NCBI GenBank assembly: GCA_003194525.1
Contig: NBIV01000020.1
Span: 124,001 to 188,000 of the forward strand
Reading direction: 5' to 3'
Length of the DNA stretch: 64,000 nucleotides
DNA from: Gracilariopsis chorda
Taxonomy: Eukaryota; Rhodophyta; Florideophyceae; Gracilariales; Gracilariaceae
The position numbers were made by a program, and so were the translations under genes. Below the pieces are notes generated by a model, which saw only the letters and a list, made by a program, of their open reading frames with translations, was not told the origin of the DNA and made no database searches. Shown in pieces: positions 28,151-37,271 of this stretch. The number at the start of each line of letters is the position of its first letter. Positions within the stretch are counted from its first letter, which is position 1.

Positions 28151-31100
28151 GCAAACATGAAGAATGCACTAAGCTTTTTGCCCTCTGTACCCTCTATGCT
28201 TCTTCACCTCTCCTGTTTGTACGGTTTATTGCATTCATTCGTATATACTCACACCTGCAGACAGCAGATATGCCACAACCGCACGTCTGTCAGTGAGAGC
28301 AACACACGCAACTAGAATGCAAACTACAACGGTATTTCCTCCTCTGTGATCCCTCATTCGCGTCGAAAACGACGTTGAACCCGGGGAACACCTTGCCAAC
28401 ACGGTGCTTGAATGATCACCGTAGAATGCGGCACGGATGTCGTAAGCGTAATTCTTGCTTCTGCTTCACGTCACTATGTCATGCCTCTTCTGTCATTCTG
28501 TCGTTTAGAGCTTGTACTCTCACAGTTCGAATTGGGATTGTTTGATGTTTGATGTTTGAAGCATGTATGCAACTTCGGCTTCTTCGTTCTTTATAATGGG
28601 TACCACCGCTGTTCAGTACAGTGAGAGACCTACACACCAAGAGAATGATCTCTTCTTTGGAGAGGCTTGTGACGATTATCGTAACACTTCTGTCACTCAC
28701 TTTCGCTTCCCAACCTAGCCCTTGGAGCTTCCTCTGGTAACGCAATATATTCAGACATTGGAACATGTAGTTGTATGACTATGTAACCATGTGATGAAAG
28801 CGTCAAGAATGTCAACGCTCATCTGGACCTCGAGTTGCGACGCCAAATTCAGTTTGCCTTTTGCCTCGGATCTGCACCGCAGAGAAGGATCGCCCGGGAA
28901 CAGCCAGCAACACCTTCCTGAGGGACATACATTCTATCACCCGTCGAGGAATGCTGCACACCCGTGTACATTGCTTTCGTCAAAGAAAGCGAAGTGGATC
29001 AGGGATGGTGTATATTCAGCAGAACGTAGAGGTCGTAACCAAAATGCCAAGAGTCTCAACCTACCCTACGGGATTCAGAGTTATGATAGCTTAGCGCAAG
29101 CAACAACAGCCACAACAGATGTTGTGCGCAATAAGCGTAACGTACTCATCACTTGGGCTTCCACTCTTCTTGCTTGTAATGAATCACAAGCTTGTAAAAC
29201 TGTTTGGGTGATAGAACGGTGAGTGTTAAAAAGTTAGTATTATACCCCTGATACCCGTACCACTCTATCGAAATATGACGGTGCGTGACGGAACCGGACA
29301 TAAACACATAAACCGCCCTACCCGTTTTGGCAAGTAAACGTGAAAGGTCAATTGGGAATGCTCGTAGAGTTTGTTGTTCTTCGCCGTGAAGCTTACCAAA
29401 CATGCCATTCACACTAGAGTTCGCCAGTTGACCGCGTATCAGAATCAGCGGAAGATGGGGTTGCTGTTCGAACCGCGCAAACTGCTCCTTCACAAGTTTA
29501 CGGAGGACACGCTACGAGATTGAACCCTGTTTCTACGTACATGCTGAGTAGAAAGAGCTCGTATGCATTAATGATAGTACACAGAGCTGAAAACACCACT
29601 GATCACTTTGTCATGAGCGTAGAAAACGCCTAAAGTCTCGGCGAGACATTTCTCCGTCTGCAAGGGAAAGGTCAGGGTTTGGAGTAGCAGCACTTGTGCA
29701 GAAATGGCCGGATAGGTTATTGGAATACTTGTGGAGAGAGATATACTTCGATAAGGATTCCTCCCTTGCTTTCGGAATTAGTAGCGTGCGCCCATAGACA
29801 TACATAGATGCATACATCCATACATACCGAAGTTGTTCACGACGTACTCGGAAAGGTTTTCAAAGTGGTTTTCACTACTGTAGATTATTGAGGCGTCCCA
29901 TTGCGAAGCATACGTAGTTGAAGGTTAAGGCTACCTTATTCAAGACAAACTTCCTTGCCCACACAAAAAAAAATCCCATCCAACAAGCGATCATCATAGC
30001 CGTTGGCATCTGTAGGGAGCTTGACACGGGACGACGATTGAAACTGAACATTATAATGCTGATACCCTGGAATGAAATGAAGGAAGGGGGGGTGGGGGAT
30101 GGGGGGAAGGGAGCATTTCGCACTCTCCAAGTAAAAGCCAAACCACAAACAACCCGAATATGGAACGATACTTTGCGTTGCAGTTTGGTCAAGAGAAGTT
30201 TCGGGTAGGCTTCAAACTCTTGTTACCGTCGATTTTATTCTGGCATGGCGCATGTTGCCCTCTTAAAGCCAGGAAGGTGGAGCACGCACAGGCATTATGC
30301 CTGAACGCAATGCAAACGCAACAAAGACTCTTTTTGTAGCGGATGAGGACACGCTTGCAACGAGGGCTCAAGATACGGGGAAAAAGCATTATAGTATGCA
30401 ATAGCAGGGTTCATGGCGAAAATTTTTTTTTTAAAAAGACGCTGACAGTGTATGTTTATGTTGAATTGATGGTTGTGCATGGAGGAAGGCGGCGGATGTG
30501 TTGTGTCACGAAGGAGGATAGGGGATTTTCGAATCTGTTTGACGCGGGAAACATATCAAGTGTACGAATGCGAGAGAAGATCAGGACACGAAACTGGGGA
30601 CATGCGAGAGGAAAAGAGTTATTTAAAGACATGCTGCAGTGTTCTGTTGAGGGAATGTTTTGTCTGGAGAGGATACGGGGGAGGGCACGGGTTGCTGTTT
30701 ATCGAATATGAATGGTGCAACGTGGGTGATGAACGGTACGAAAGGTGGAGAAGTGTTGTTGGAGTAGTCGAGTGTTGTAGTGGGGAAGGAGTGGAGTTAC
30801 GTTTTATTGGGAATGACGGTGACCACTGGCACGGATGAGAAGGAGTTGTTGAGTTTGGATGTAGTTGTAGGGTGGCTTTACAAGTTCCTGGATGCGATTA
30901 ATGAGGACGAGTTGCATATGCGTGGGTGGCATGCAACTGAACAATTGCTGAGAGCAGGCGCTAGGTTATTTTTTATTTCATTTGTTCGCTGAGAACTTGT
31001 GACGGTGCTACGTAGGATACGAGCACTTGTAGATAGCGAGTTGGGGTTGGTGGGATAGTAGTAGGTTTAGCAATCCTAACCTATGTTTGTTGGTGCGTTC

Positions 31101-31397
31101 GACAAGGAATGTGGTGTACATTATGAAACGTTGGAGATGGGGAATGGGGGTCGGAGATATATTATGTTGGCTTAGAGTGGGAAGCATTTGATGGGCGGGA
31201 CGGAAGATTCACAGAAGATATTGGCGTCGGCGGGGACGAGGTGTGGTTGAGGTGCGGCGTGACAGGTGCGTCGGGTAGGCGTTTGGGCGAATGTGATTGG
31301 ATGCGAGATGTAACGGGGGCGTGACTGCACTGGGGCAATGCAATTTTATTCGAAAGTGATACGAGCTAGAATCTGCTACATGCGGAGTAGCGTTCGT

Positions 31398-31916
31398 TCA
31401 TGCGTGGAAGAAGCGCAGTTCTGCGTATTGAGCGAAGGAAACACTCTTCGAGGTTTGGGAAGAAGATAGGCGGCGCTTGGATGTCGGCGTTGACAAAGTG
31501 TGCCAATCGTCTACCCAGTCGGTTTGAGCGACGAACGTATTCCGTTTGAGATACTTTCTCATTTCGGAAAGCAGGCTGTTGGAGAGATTTAGTTGTTGAA
31601 TCAGCGCGATACGTCTGCATGTTCGCATGTGACCGAGACGATACGCTAGACGCGCTAGCATTACATGTCGGTTTGCAGATATGTTGGAGCGGTTTCTAAG
31701 CGTGTTGAGCCACGTGGAGCGGTCGCAGTATGTTGGTTGAGAAGGAATTTGTTGCTGTTGTTGTTGTAGACGCAGACGACGGCGGACGACACGCTGCGGG
31801 GAGGGGGAGGGGGAGGCGGAGGCGGTTGGCGTGCGCGCTGGAGGGGATGGAGCGGGGTTTACGATACGGTCAAACGGTTGTTGCAAGGCGCGTAGAAGGG
31901 AGAACTCGGCGCCCAT
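31398..31916 (-). CDS. Orphan 172-residue protein with PP1-docking-like motif
   Basis: Not recognised. 172 residues from ATG 31916. The N-terminal 60 residues are Pro/Ala/Ser rich, followed by a six-residue Gln run. A basic, probably helical middle (about 68-140) reads STWLNTLRNRSNI and AYRLGHMRTCRRIALIQQLN. The C-terminal tail ends KSVSFAQYAELRFFHA, which fits the K/R-x-V-x-F pattern used to dock protein phosphatase 1 (inference). A real gene is supported by a TATATATAT box 123 bp upstream (32039-32047), a very C-rich leader, tight packing behind the kinase gene (stop at 32082) and non-random protein composition. Function unknown. Confidence 0.55.
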   Translation of the reverse strand: MGAEFSLLRALQQPFDRIVNPAPSPPARTPTASASPSPSPQRVVRRRLRLQQQQQQIPSQPTYCDRSTWLNTLRNRSNISANRHVMLARLAYRLGHMRTCRRIALIQQLNLSNSLLSEMRKYLKRNTFVAQTDWVDDWHTLSTPTSKRRLSSSQTSKSVSFAQYAELRFFHA

Positions 31917-32038
31917 GGTGAACGGGGGAAGGGTGGACGTAGGGGATGGGGATGGAGGTTGGGGCGGGGGCAGGGGGAGGAAGTGGAGGTGGGAAGACGA
32001 TGGGCGGAAGTAGGAGATGCGGGAGGTAGTGGGGGTGA

Positions 32039-32047
32039 TATATATAT
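32039..32047 (-). promoter_or_regulatory. TATA box of the 172-residue gene
   Basis: TATATATAT, 123 bp upstream of ATG 31916 and only about 35 bp beyond the stop codon of the upstream kinase gene. Confidence 0.5.
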
Positions 32048-32081
32048 GAGGGGCCTCGGTGGGATGGCGGAGCGAGCGGCG

Positions 32082-33371
32082 CTACGCGGGCGACAGCGCC
32101 ACGTTGTGGGCCGCGAACCAGGCGTGGCGCAGGGCGCTGTCAGCGGTCATGCGTTGGCGCGGGTCCTTATTGAGCAGCCGTCTCAGCAGGTTGGCCGCGT
32201 CCGACGAAAGTGGCGCGCACATCAGCCGGGTCACATCCACCTCGTCCACCGCAACGCGTTGTAAAACGTCCGCCGCTTTGTCGCCGCCGAACGGAAGCGC
32301 GCCCGTCAACATGTAGAACATGCTAATCCCGCACGCCCACACGTCCACCGGCGCGCCGTACGCGCGCCGTTGCACCACCTCTGGCGCCGTGAACGATGGC
32401 GCGCCTATCGCGCTTGTTAGCGTCTGCCCGTCGATCGGGCTCATTCGATGTTCACCCTGCTTCAGATCCACTCCCCCTTGCGAAAGCGCCTGCGTCAGAT
32501 CCATGGGCGAGGAAAACCGTTTGTCCTCTTTGTGCGCTGTGCTCCAGCTTTCGCACGTCACCCACTTTGCAGATATGCGTTGCACGCGCCGACTCGTGAA
32601 GTTGGCTAGCCCAAAGTCGCACAGTTTCACGCTGCTGGGTCGACTACTCATTTCGCTTACCAGAACATTATCCGGTTTCACATCGCGGTGCACTATGTTA
32701 ATACCATGCAAGTACGCCACCGCCGACAGCAGTTGATACATGATATACGCCGCATCACTTTCCTTCAACGGCGCCATCTCGTCCAGAACCGCTTGCAAAG
32801 AATACGCCATGCGATCCATAACTATGTGTACCCCCTCCGCACTCTCGAAAACATCGTGAACTCTGATGATGTTGTGGTGCTCTACAACATGACACACGCC
32901 AACCTCACGAGCTACCATGTGCGGTACCGACCTTGCACACGACGCACTGATATGTTTCACAGCCACACAGCGCGTAGACCCGCGTGGTTGCGCGCTATAA
33001 ACCGCGGCGAAAACACCTCTTGCAAACGGCTGAGCTTGTAGAACATAGTGTGTCGACACCACCCACCGTGCGCATGCGTTCACTGCACTCTTCCATACCG
33101 CGAATTTATGCGTTGAAGACAGGTAAAGACGTATTCGACCCATGGTGTCGTGCTCCACGCTGATGCAAAAACGACTCTCATCCGATTGTACAGACGAGCC
33201 TGCAAGACAAATTGACCATTCCACTGGCGCGTTCTCCGATTGTCGAACTTCTAAAACTGCCCTTTCCAAATGTGCTAGTCGACGTTGTCGCTTCACGAAT
33301 GCACCGCTGCCCATTCGAATTGATACTAGTCCATTCAGAGCCGGTGGTGGACAATGCTTAAGTGTCACCAT
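32082..33371 (-). CDS. PH-domain Ser/Thr protein kinase with unusual glycine loop
   Basis: 429 residues; the start is ATG 33371 (upstream codons in frame lack an ATG). Residues about 10-103 look like a pleckstrin-homology domain, with a basic first strand and a final helix FAVWKSAVNACARW carrying the conserved Trp. The kinase domain follows (109-425): Lys139 in VAVKH, HRDVKPDN (HRD 228-230), DFG 252-254, TAPE near 328-331, and VDVWACGISMFYMLTGALPF. Overall it is CAMK/AGC-like. Two oddities: the glycine loop reads FARGVFAAVY and keeps only one of three glycines, and the segment between DFG and APE is about 75 residues, where 20-35 is usual. The PH domain suggests recruitment to phosphoinositide membranes. 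Substrate unknown. Confidence 0.82.
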   Translation of the reverse strand: MVTLKHCPPPALNGLVSIRMGSGAFVKRQRRLAHLERAVLEVRQSENAPVEWSICLAGSSVQSDESRFCISVEHDTMGRIRLYLSSTHKFAVWKSAVNACARWVVSTHYVLQAQPFARGVFAAVYSAQPRGSTRCVAVKHISASCARSVPHMVAREVGVCHVVEHHNIIRVHDVFESAEGVHIVMDRMAYSLQAVLDEMAPLKESDAAYIMYQLLSAVAYLHGINIVHRDVKPDNVLVSEMSSRPSSVKLCDFGLANFTSRRVQRISAKWVTCESWSTAHKEDKRFSSPMDLTQALSQGGVDLKQGEHRMSPIDGQTLTSAIGAPSFTAPEVVQRRAYGAPVDVWACGISMFYMLTGALPFGGDKAADVLQRVAVDEVDVTRLMCAPLSSDAANLLRRLLNKDPRQRMTADSALRHAWFAAHNVALSPA

Positions 33372-34151
33372 TATCCTCAAACATTCAAGAGACGCGCAAC
33401 GTTACACAATAGCAGCACCGGCGTCCGTTCCAGAAAGAGCGCCACTCAAGTACGTTGTACGACACTACCCTTAACTGTTGCGCAACTCCACAAGGGACTC
33501 CCTGGTACCATTGGTACCGAAGGTAAATCTTCACAACCACCCGCCCTTTTTTGTGTGTGCCATAGTATGAACGCGCAACAGCGCGTGTTTTATTGCTCGC
33601 ACGTGTGCGAAGGATGCATCGGATGCATGGTGCTGTCGAATGGCGCAGCCTCGCGTGCTGTTTGAGTGGTCGCAAACAACATTGCACCGGTCTCGAGTGC
33701 GCGCACGGCGCGCCCTTGTCGCCAACTGGTGAGCGCCCCGCCGTCCGCACTTTCTCGCCGAAAGGAAGGGGGACCGGTATGAGGAGCCGCGCGTCCCAAC
33801 TTGTTTGCGCTTCTTTGAAGACGGTATCTCAGGAGCGCCTCCTCCTTGTCCTCGTTTGCCGCGACAGCTGGTGTCCGATGAAGGGAAGGTGAAGCTGCTG
33901 ACGGCCGCGCCACTGGAGGGGAGAAGTATGAGTTATCTAAAGTTAGCGCGGTACAGCCTGCCGCTCAGCGCTGTAACTTTTTTAACTTATCGCGTAATAC
34001 GCGGCGCGTATGCGCGAACGCGCTCTTCGGTAGTTTTTTTTTAGCCAAACGAAACGATTCATACGAGACGTAGCGCTCTTCTACCGTTATACCGTTGGTA
34101 TCAACGCGCGCACTGCGCCGCGTCTTCGACGTTCGCAGCAGCACCGCTGTC
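33372..34151. promoter_or_regulatory. Divergent promoter region (PH kinase / GT-A transferase)
   Basis: 780 bp shared upstream region. It contains CCTGGTACCATTGGTACCGA near 33501-33520, in which TTGGTACCGAAGGTA (33511-33525) matches 5145-5159 exactly, and TACCGTTGGTA at 34090-34100, only 52 bp before the GT-A start codon. No TATA box recognised for either gene. Confidence 0.5.
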
Positions 34152-36806
34152 ATGCGCGTCACTGAAGCGTTGCCCACCTTTCTCCCGCCGCCTTCCCCGG
34201 CGGCACGGCGCCTCTCCATTTTCCGCAAGCCAATCTCCCGTCTCCGACGCGACCTAACTCTGTTCCTACGCGCCAATCCTCGTCTACTACCGCTCCTCCT
34301 CACAGTCTCAGCACTCCTTCTCCTCGCAATCCTCTCTCTACCAACCCAAATCGCGTCGCGTCGTCTTCGAGCATGCATCTGTACGCCCCCTACCACAGCG
34401 CAGATATTCGTCAAAACAGCCCTGCTCCGTCGAAATCGATTTCCCTTTGTAGCGCGCGTACTTGCATCTCGAACTTCTCATCAGCATTTTGTGGTGCATA
34501 CGCTCTTTCAGGCGCCGTTCGCAGTCGCATCGCTGCAATTGCACGTGCATCCCGGAAAACTCTTCCAGTGCTTTTCCCCGCAAAACTCGCGTGATCACTC
34601 CTTTCTTCTGCTTGCGGCGTCAGCACGCCCTGATCCGCAACACAATAATACCGCCTTACTGGAGCCAATCGATCCGCCCTGCTCGCGTTTACAACGCCTC
34701 TCCACCACACACCAGCGCGTCTTTCTCTACCCGTGGCACTCCCTTTCATCCGACGTCATCGATAACTTGCAGTCAAATCTGGATCAATCTGACTCATGGT
34801 GGCGCAATCTCGCCGCTCGCAAATCTGCTGCAGCCCTCCTGCACAACCTCACCCATCCGACCCAGCCCTCGCAATTCCCTTCTCCGGATCAACTGTGGAT
34901 CCGACCCGGCGTCTCAATCGTCGCGGCCTGCAAAGATCGTTCCGAACCGCTTAACACCACCTTACCTACATGGCTTCGATCCCCTTTTGTCACCCAAGTC
35001 ATCCTGGTTGACTGGACTTCCTCACCCGCTATTCGTCACGTTCTGCCCTCCAATCTTCTGCATAACCCTCGTCTCCGCCTTATTTCCGTTCTTGATCAGC
35101 CCCACTGGCTTCTTTCAACTGCCTACAACCTAGCAGTACAAGCCGCCACCACCACCCACATTCTCAAACTTGACTGCGACACCGTGCTACATCCCGACTT
35201 TTTCCAAGCGCACAATCTCACCGACCAAACCTTCTTCGCAGGGGACTGGCATCAATTGCAACGAGGCGCATCTGAAAAGCTCCATGCAAATGGTTTGCTC
35301 TTCGTTGCACGTCGCGATTTTCTCGTTGTAGGCGGCTATGACGAGCGTATCACCACATATGGATGGGATGATTCTGACATTGTCTCGCGTCTCTCCAGTT
35401 TCAGAACCCCCCTTCCCATTCTCTACGACAAAATCGCTCACCTTTCTCATAATGCCTCCTTGCGTGTCGCGCATTCTCATGCACTTTTGTCGTCCACCAA
35501 CCCACATGCCGCTGCTGTTGAGATCCAACGCAATCGCTTACTCATGACACGCTTTCATTTACCACCCTGGCATCCCACTGCGCTGCATGTGTTGTGGAAC
35601 ATCTACTGCGTACCACCTTCACCATCACCAGCTGCCAATTCTCTCCCGCGCCCTTGTGACGTCTTTGCGCGCGCTGCGAGCACTGTTACACCCGCCTTGC
35701 AACTCGTGTCAGACGCTGATGCACTAGAGGTCTCCAAACGTGCAATCCGTCTCATTCTTAGGCGTCTCGGCGTTGACTTGCTACCAAAGACCCTTTCACT
35801 CCCATTCTACAAAAGTCTTATTGAAAAGGTAGCCTTCGCTCCGCGATACGCTCATGTCGTCGTCTCTTTACGCGGTGGCTGTGTTTCCCGCCTCCTAGCT
35901 CACGTTCAGATCACGCACGTCACCAACTCCGAGCTTTCTTTGATCAGTGATTATGTGTCACCGCCACAGCCGTACAAGGACTGGCGAATTCAGGAGTTGT
36001 GGCACTTTCCCAGTCCGCAATGTTCTTGCAAGTTCTCTTCGGCTATTACTGCCGTTGAAGAAGAAGTCTCCTCAGTTTGGTCGGATATGATCAATCCGTT
36101 GCCTGTTTCATTCAATCCTAATATCACGCGTAACGCTACAAAAGTGTTAGACTCTTTTGACAGACTTGCGGTTGCGAAAAACGTATCTGAAGACGTCTCG
36201 CGGTGGGAGACCCTTTCGCACAATCAGTCTGATTCTCGTCCTCGAATCCTGTTTGCTGACCTGGCATGTCATGCCGACCCGTCACAACTGACTGCACCGC
36301 AGATAGCTGCGATAAGAGCCGGTCTCAGACGCATCACTCCGAGTGAAGTCATCTTGGAAATGCTTGATGCAACCCAGCCCACGCGGAAACGCTGTGCGCT
36401 AGACTCCCAATTCTTATCACTGGAGTCCATGCAACAACTCTTGCTTCCGCTTTCGAACAGCCTTGAAGAACCGAACTGGGATGCATTTACCAGTCCGCCT
36501 TTGATAGAAATGGCAAGGAAATGGAGCCCTGCATTCATTGTTCAACGAGAACCGCGTTCTGCGAAGAGAGCATTGTCTCTATACGGTGCTATTTATCTTT
36601 ATCATCAGCTGCGACAAAACATTTCAGAGGATACTGTCAACAATACTGCAGTCCCCAACGATGCTCGAAATATGTTTTCTGAACTATCCACAACAGTTGA
36701 ACCCCTATTCACAGGGTGTGCAACATCCGCTTTTCCATACCTCCACGCATACCCAGAAGTTGCCGTAATAGTTTCGAGTTTTGTATGTACTGGGTTATGC
36801 GTGTGA
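34152..36806 (+). CDS. Type II membrane GT-A glycosyltransferase with extra C-terminal domain
   Basis: Golgi-type glycosyltransferase, 884 residues from ATG 34152 (the upstream open frame lacks an ATG). A short basic cytosolic N terminus precedes one membrane anchor (about 45-65, LLPLLLTVSALLLLAILSL). The GT-A domain lies at about 255-460: VSIVAACKDRSEPLNTTL, then VILVDWTSS, the metal-binding DxD in LDCDTV (Asp341, Asp343), FFAGDWHQL, and GGYDERITTYGWDDSDIVSR. The last motif resembles the GY-E-GWDD loop of GT7 and chondroitin-polymerase-like GT2 enzymes. From about 555 a second region begins, with VVVSLRGGCVSRLLAHVQ, which faintly recalls the GG-x-NR-L signature of fucosyltransferase-like GT-B enzymes; its end (to 884) is unassigned. 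Possibly a wall-galactan or glycoprotein glycosyltransferase. GT-A fold confident, substrate unknown. Confidence 0.82.
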   Translation: MRVTEALPTFLPPPSPAARRLSIFRKPISRLRRDLTLFLRANPRLLPLLLTVSALLLLAILSLPTQIASRRLRACICTPPTTAQIFVKTALLRRNRFPFVARVLASRTSHQHFVVHTLFQAPFAVASLQLHVHPGKLFQCFSPQNSRDHSFLLLAASARPDPQHNNTALLEPIDPPCSRLQRLSTTHQRVFLYPWHSLSSDVIDNLQSNLDQSDSWWRNLAARKSAAALLHNLTHPTQPSQFPSPDQLWIRPGVSIVAACKDRSEPLNTTLPTWLRSPFVTQVILVDWTSSPAIRHVLPSNLLHNPRLRLISVLDQPHWLLSTAYNLAVQAATTTHILKLDCDTVLHPDFFQAHNLTDQTFFAGDWHQLQRGASEKLHANGLLFVARRDFLVVGGYDERITTYGWDDSDIVSRLSSFRTPLPILYDKIAHLSHNASLRVAHSHALLSSTNPHAAAVEIQRNRLLMTRFHLPPWHPTALHVLWNIYCVPPSPSPAANSLPRPCDVFARAASTVTPALQLVSDADALEVSKRAIRLILRRLGVDLLPKTLSLPFYKSLIEKVAFAPRYAHVVVSLRGGCVSRLLAHVQITHVTNSELSLISDYVSPPQPYKDWRIQELWHFPSPQCSCKFSSAITAVEEEVSSVWSDMINPLPVSFNPNITRNATKVLDSFDRLAVAKNVSEDVSRWETLSHNQSDSRPRILFADLACHADPSQLTAPQIAAIRAGLRRITPSEVILEMLDATQPTRKRCALDSQFLSLESMQQLLLPLSNSLEEPNWDAFTSPPLIEMARKWSPAFIVQREPRSAKRALSLYGAIYLYHQLRQNISEDTVNNTAVPNDARNMFSELSTTVEPLFTGCATSAFPYLHAYPEVAVIVSSFVCTGLCV

Positions 36807-37271
36807 GCTGCATGTCCTCATCGTAGTATTGAGTTGGGACACATTACAATTACCCATTGTGACTGCCTTTCCTAATTAACGTCTTACCTGTTTACTAACG
36901 TCATCTAACCACGAAAAGCTTGTGTAAATCTTTGTGCTTCTTCCAATGTACGGGGTGTTTGGAAATCTTTCCGAAACCGTATCTTTGAGTTTGTCTTGTT
37001 TTGTCTTTATCGTCTACATTACCAACAGAAATCTCCATACACTCTACGGGACTGCCTTAACCTCAACGATATTGGCTATTGCGGCAGCGTTCCTTGGCGC
37101 TGCTCTTCTTGTAACAATAATAGGTACGTCGCGATGTCTCGGGAGCATCTTCTAAGAGAGGAAACTGGTTTCGTTAATAAAGCTCGACGGTTGGTGTGGG
37201 CGCGCATAGAGCCGTGGCACCAAAGACAAAGATGATTCCCTCCAGAGCAACATCTGGGACTCTCAACCGCT
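36807..37271. other. Convergent spacer
   Basis: 465 bp between two 3' ends. It includes a TACTAAC at about 36894 and a 73-codon hydrophobic frame, but nothing I can support as a gene. Confidence 0.45.

Larger units (their letters stand above)
25851..31397. other. Gene-free repeat island 1
   Basis: About 5.5 kb with no supportable gene apart from the GH43 promoter. It holds the (AAG)-tailed repeat (26315-26412), a second AAG microsatellite near 26847-26872, dispersed repeat A (27437-28150), and an AT-rich stretch with only short, composition-driven frames. 30.48-31.36 kb is G/T-rich and C-poor on the + strand. Frames of 100-145 codons at 28.8-29.5 kb and 30.3-30.8 kb have no domain I recognise. 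Confidence 0.5.

Noticed and set aside
28791-29493. Frames of 114-143 codons in repeat island 1
   Set aside because: No recognisable domain on either strand; the + frame starts without an ATG context and both lie in repeat-rich DNA.
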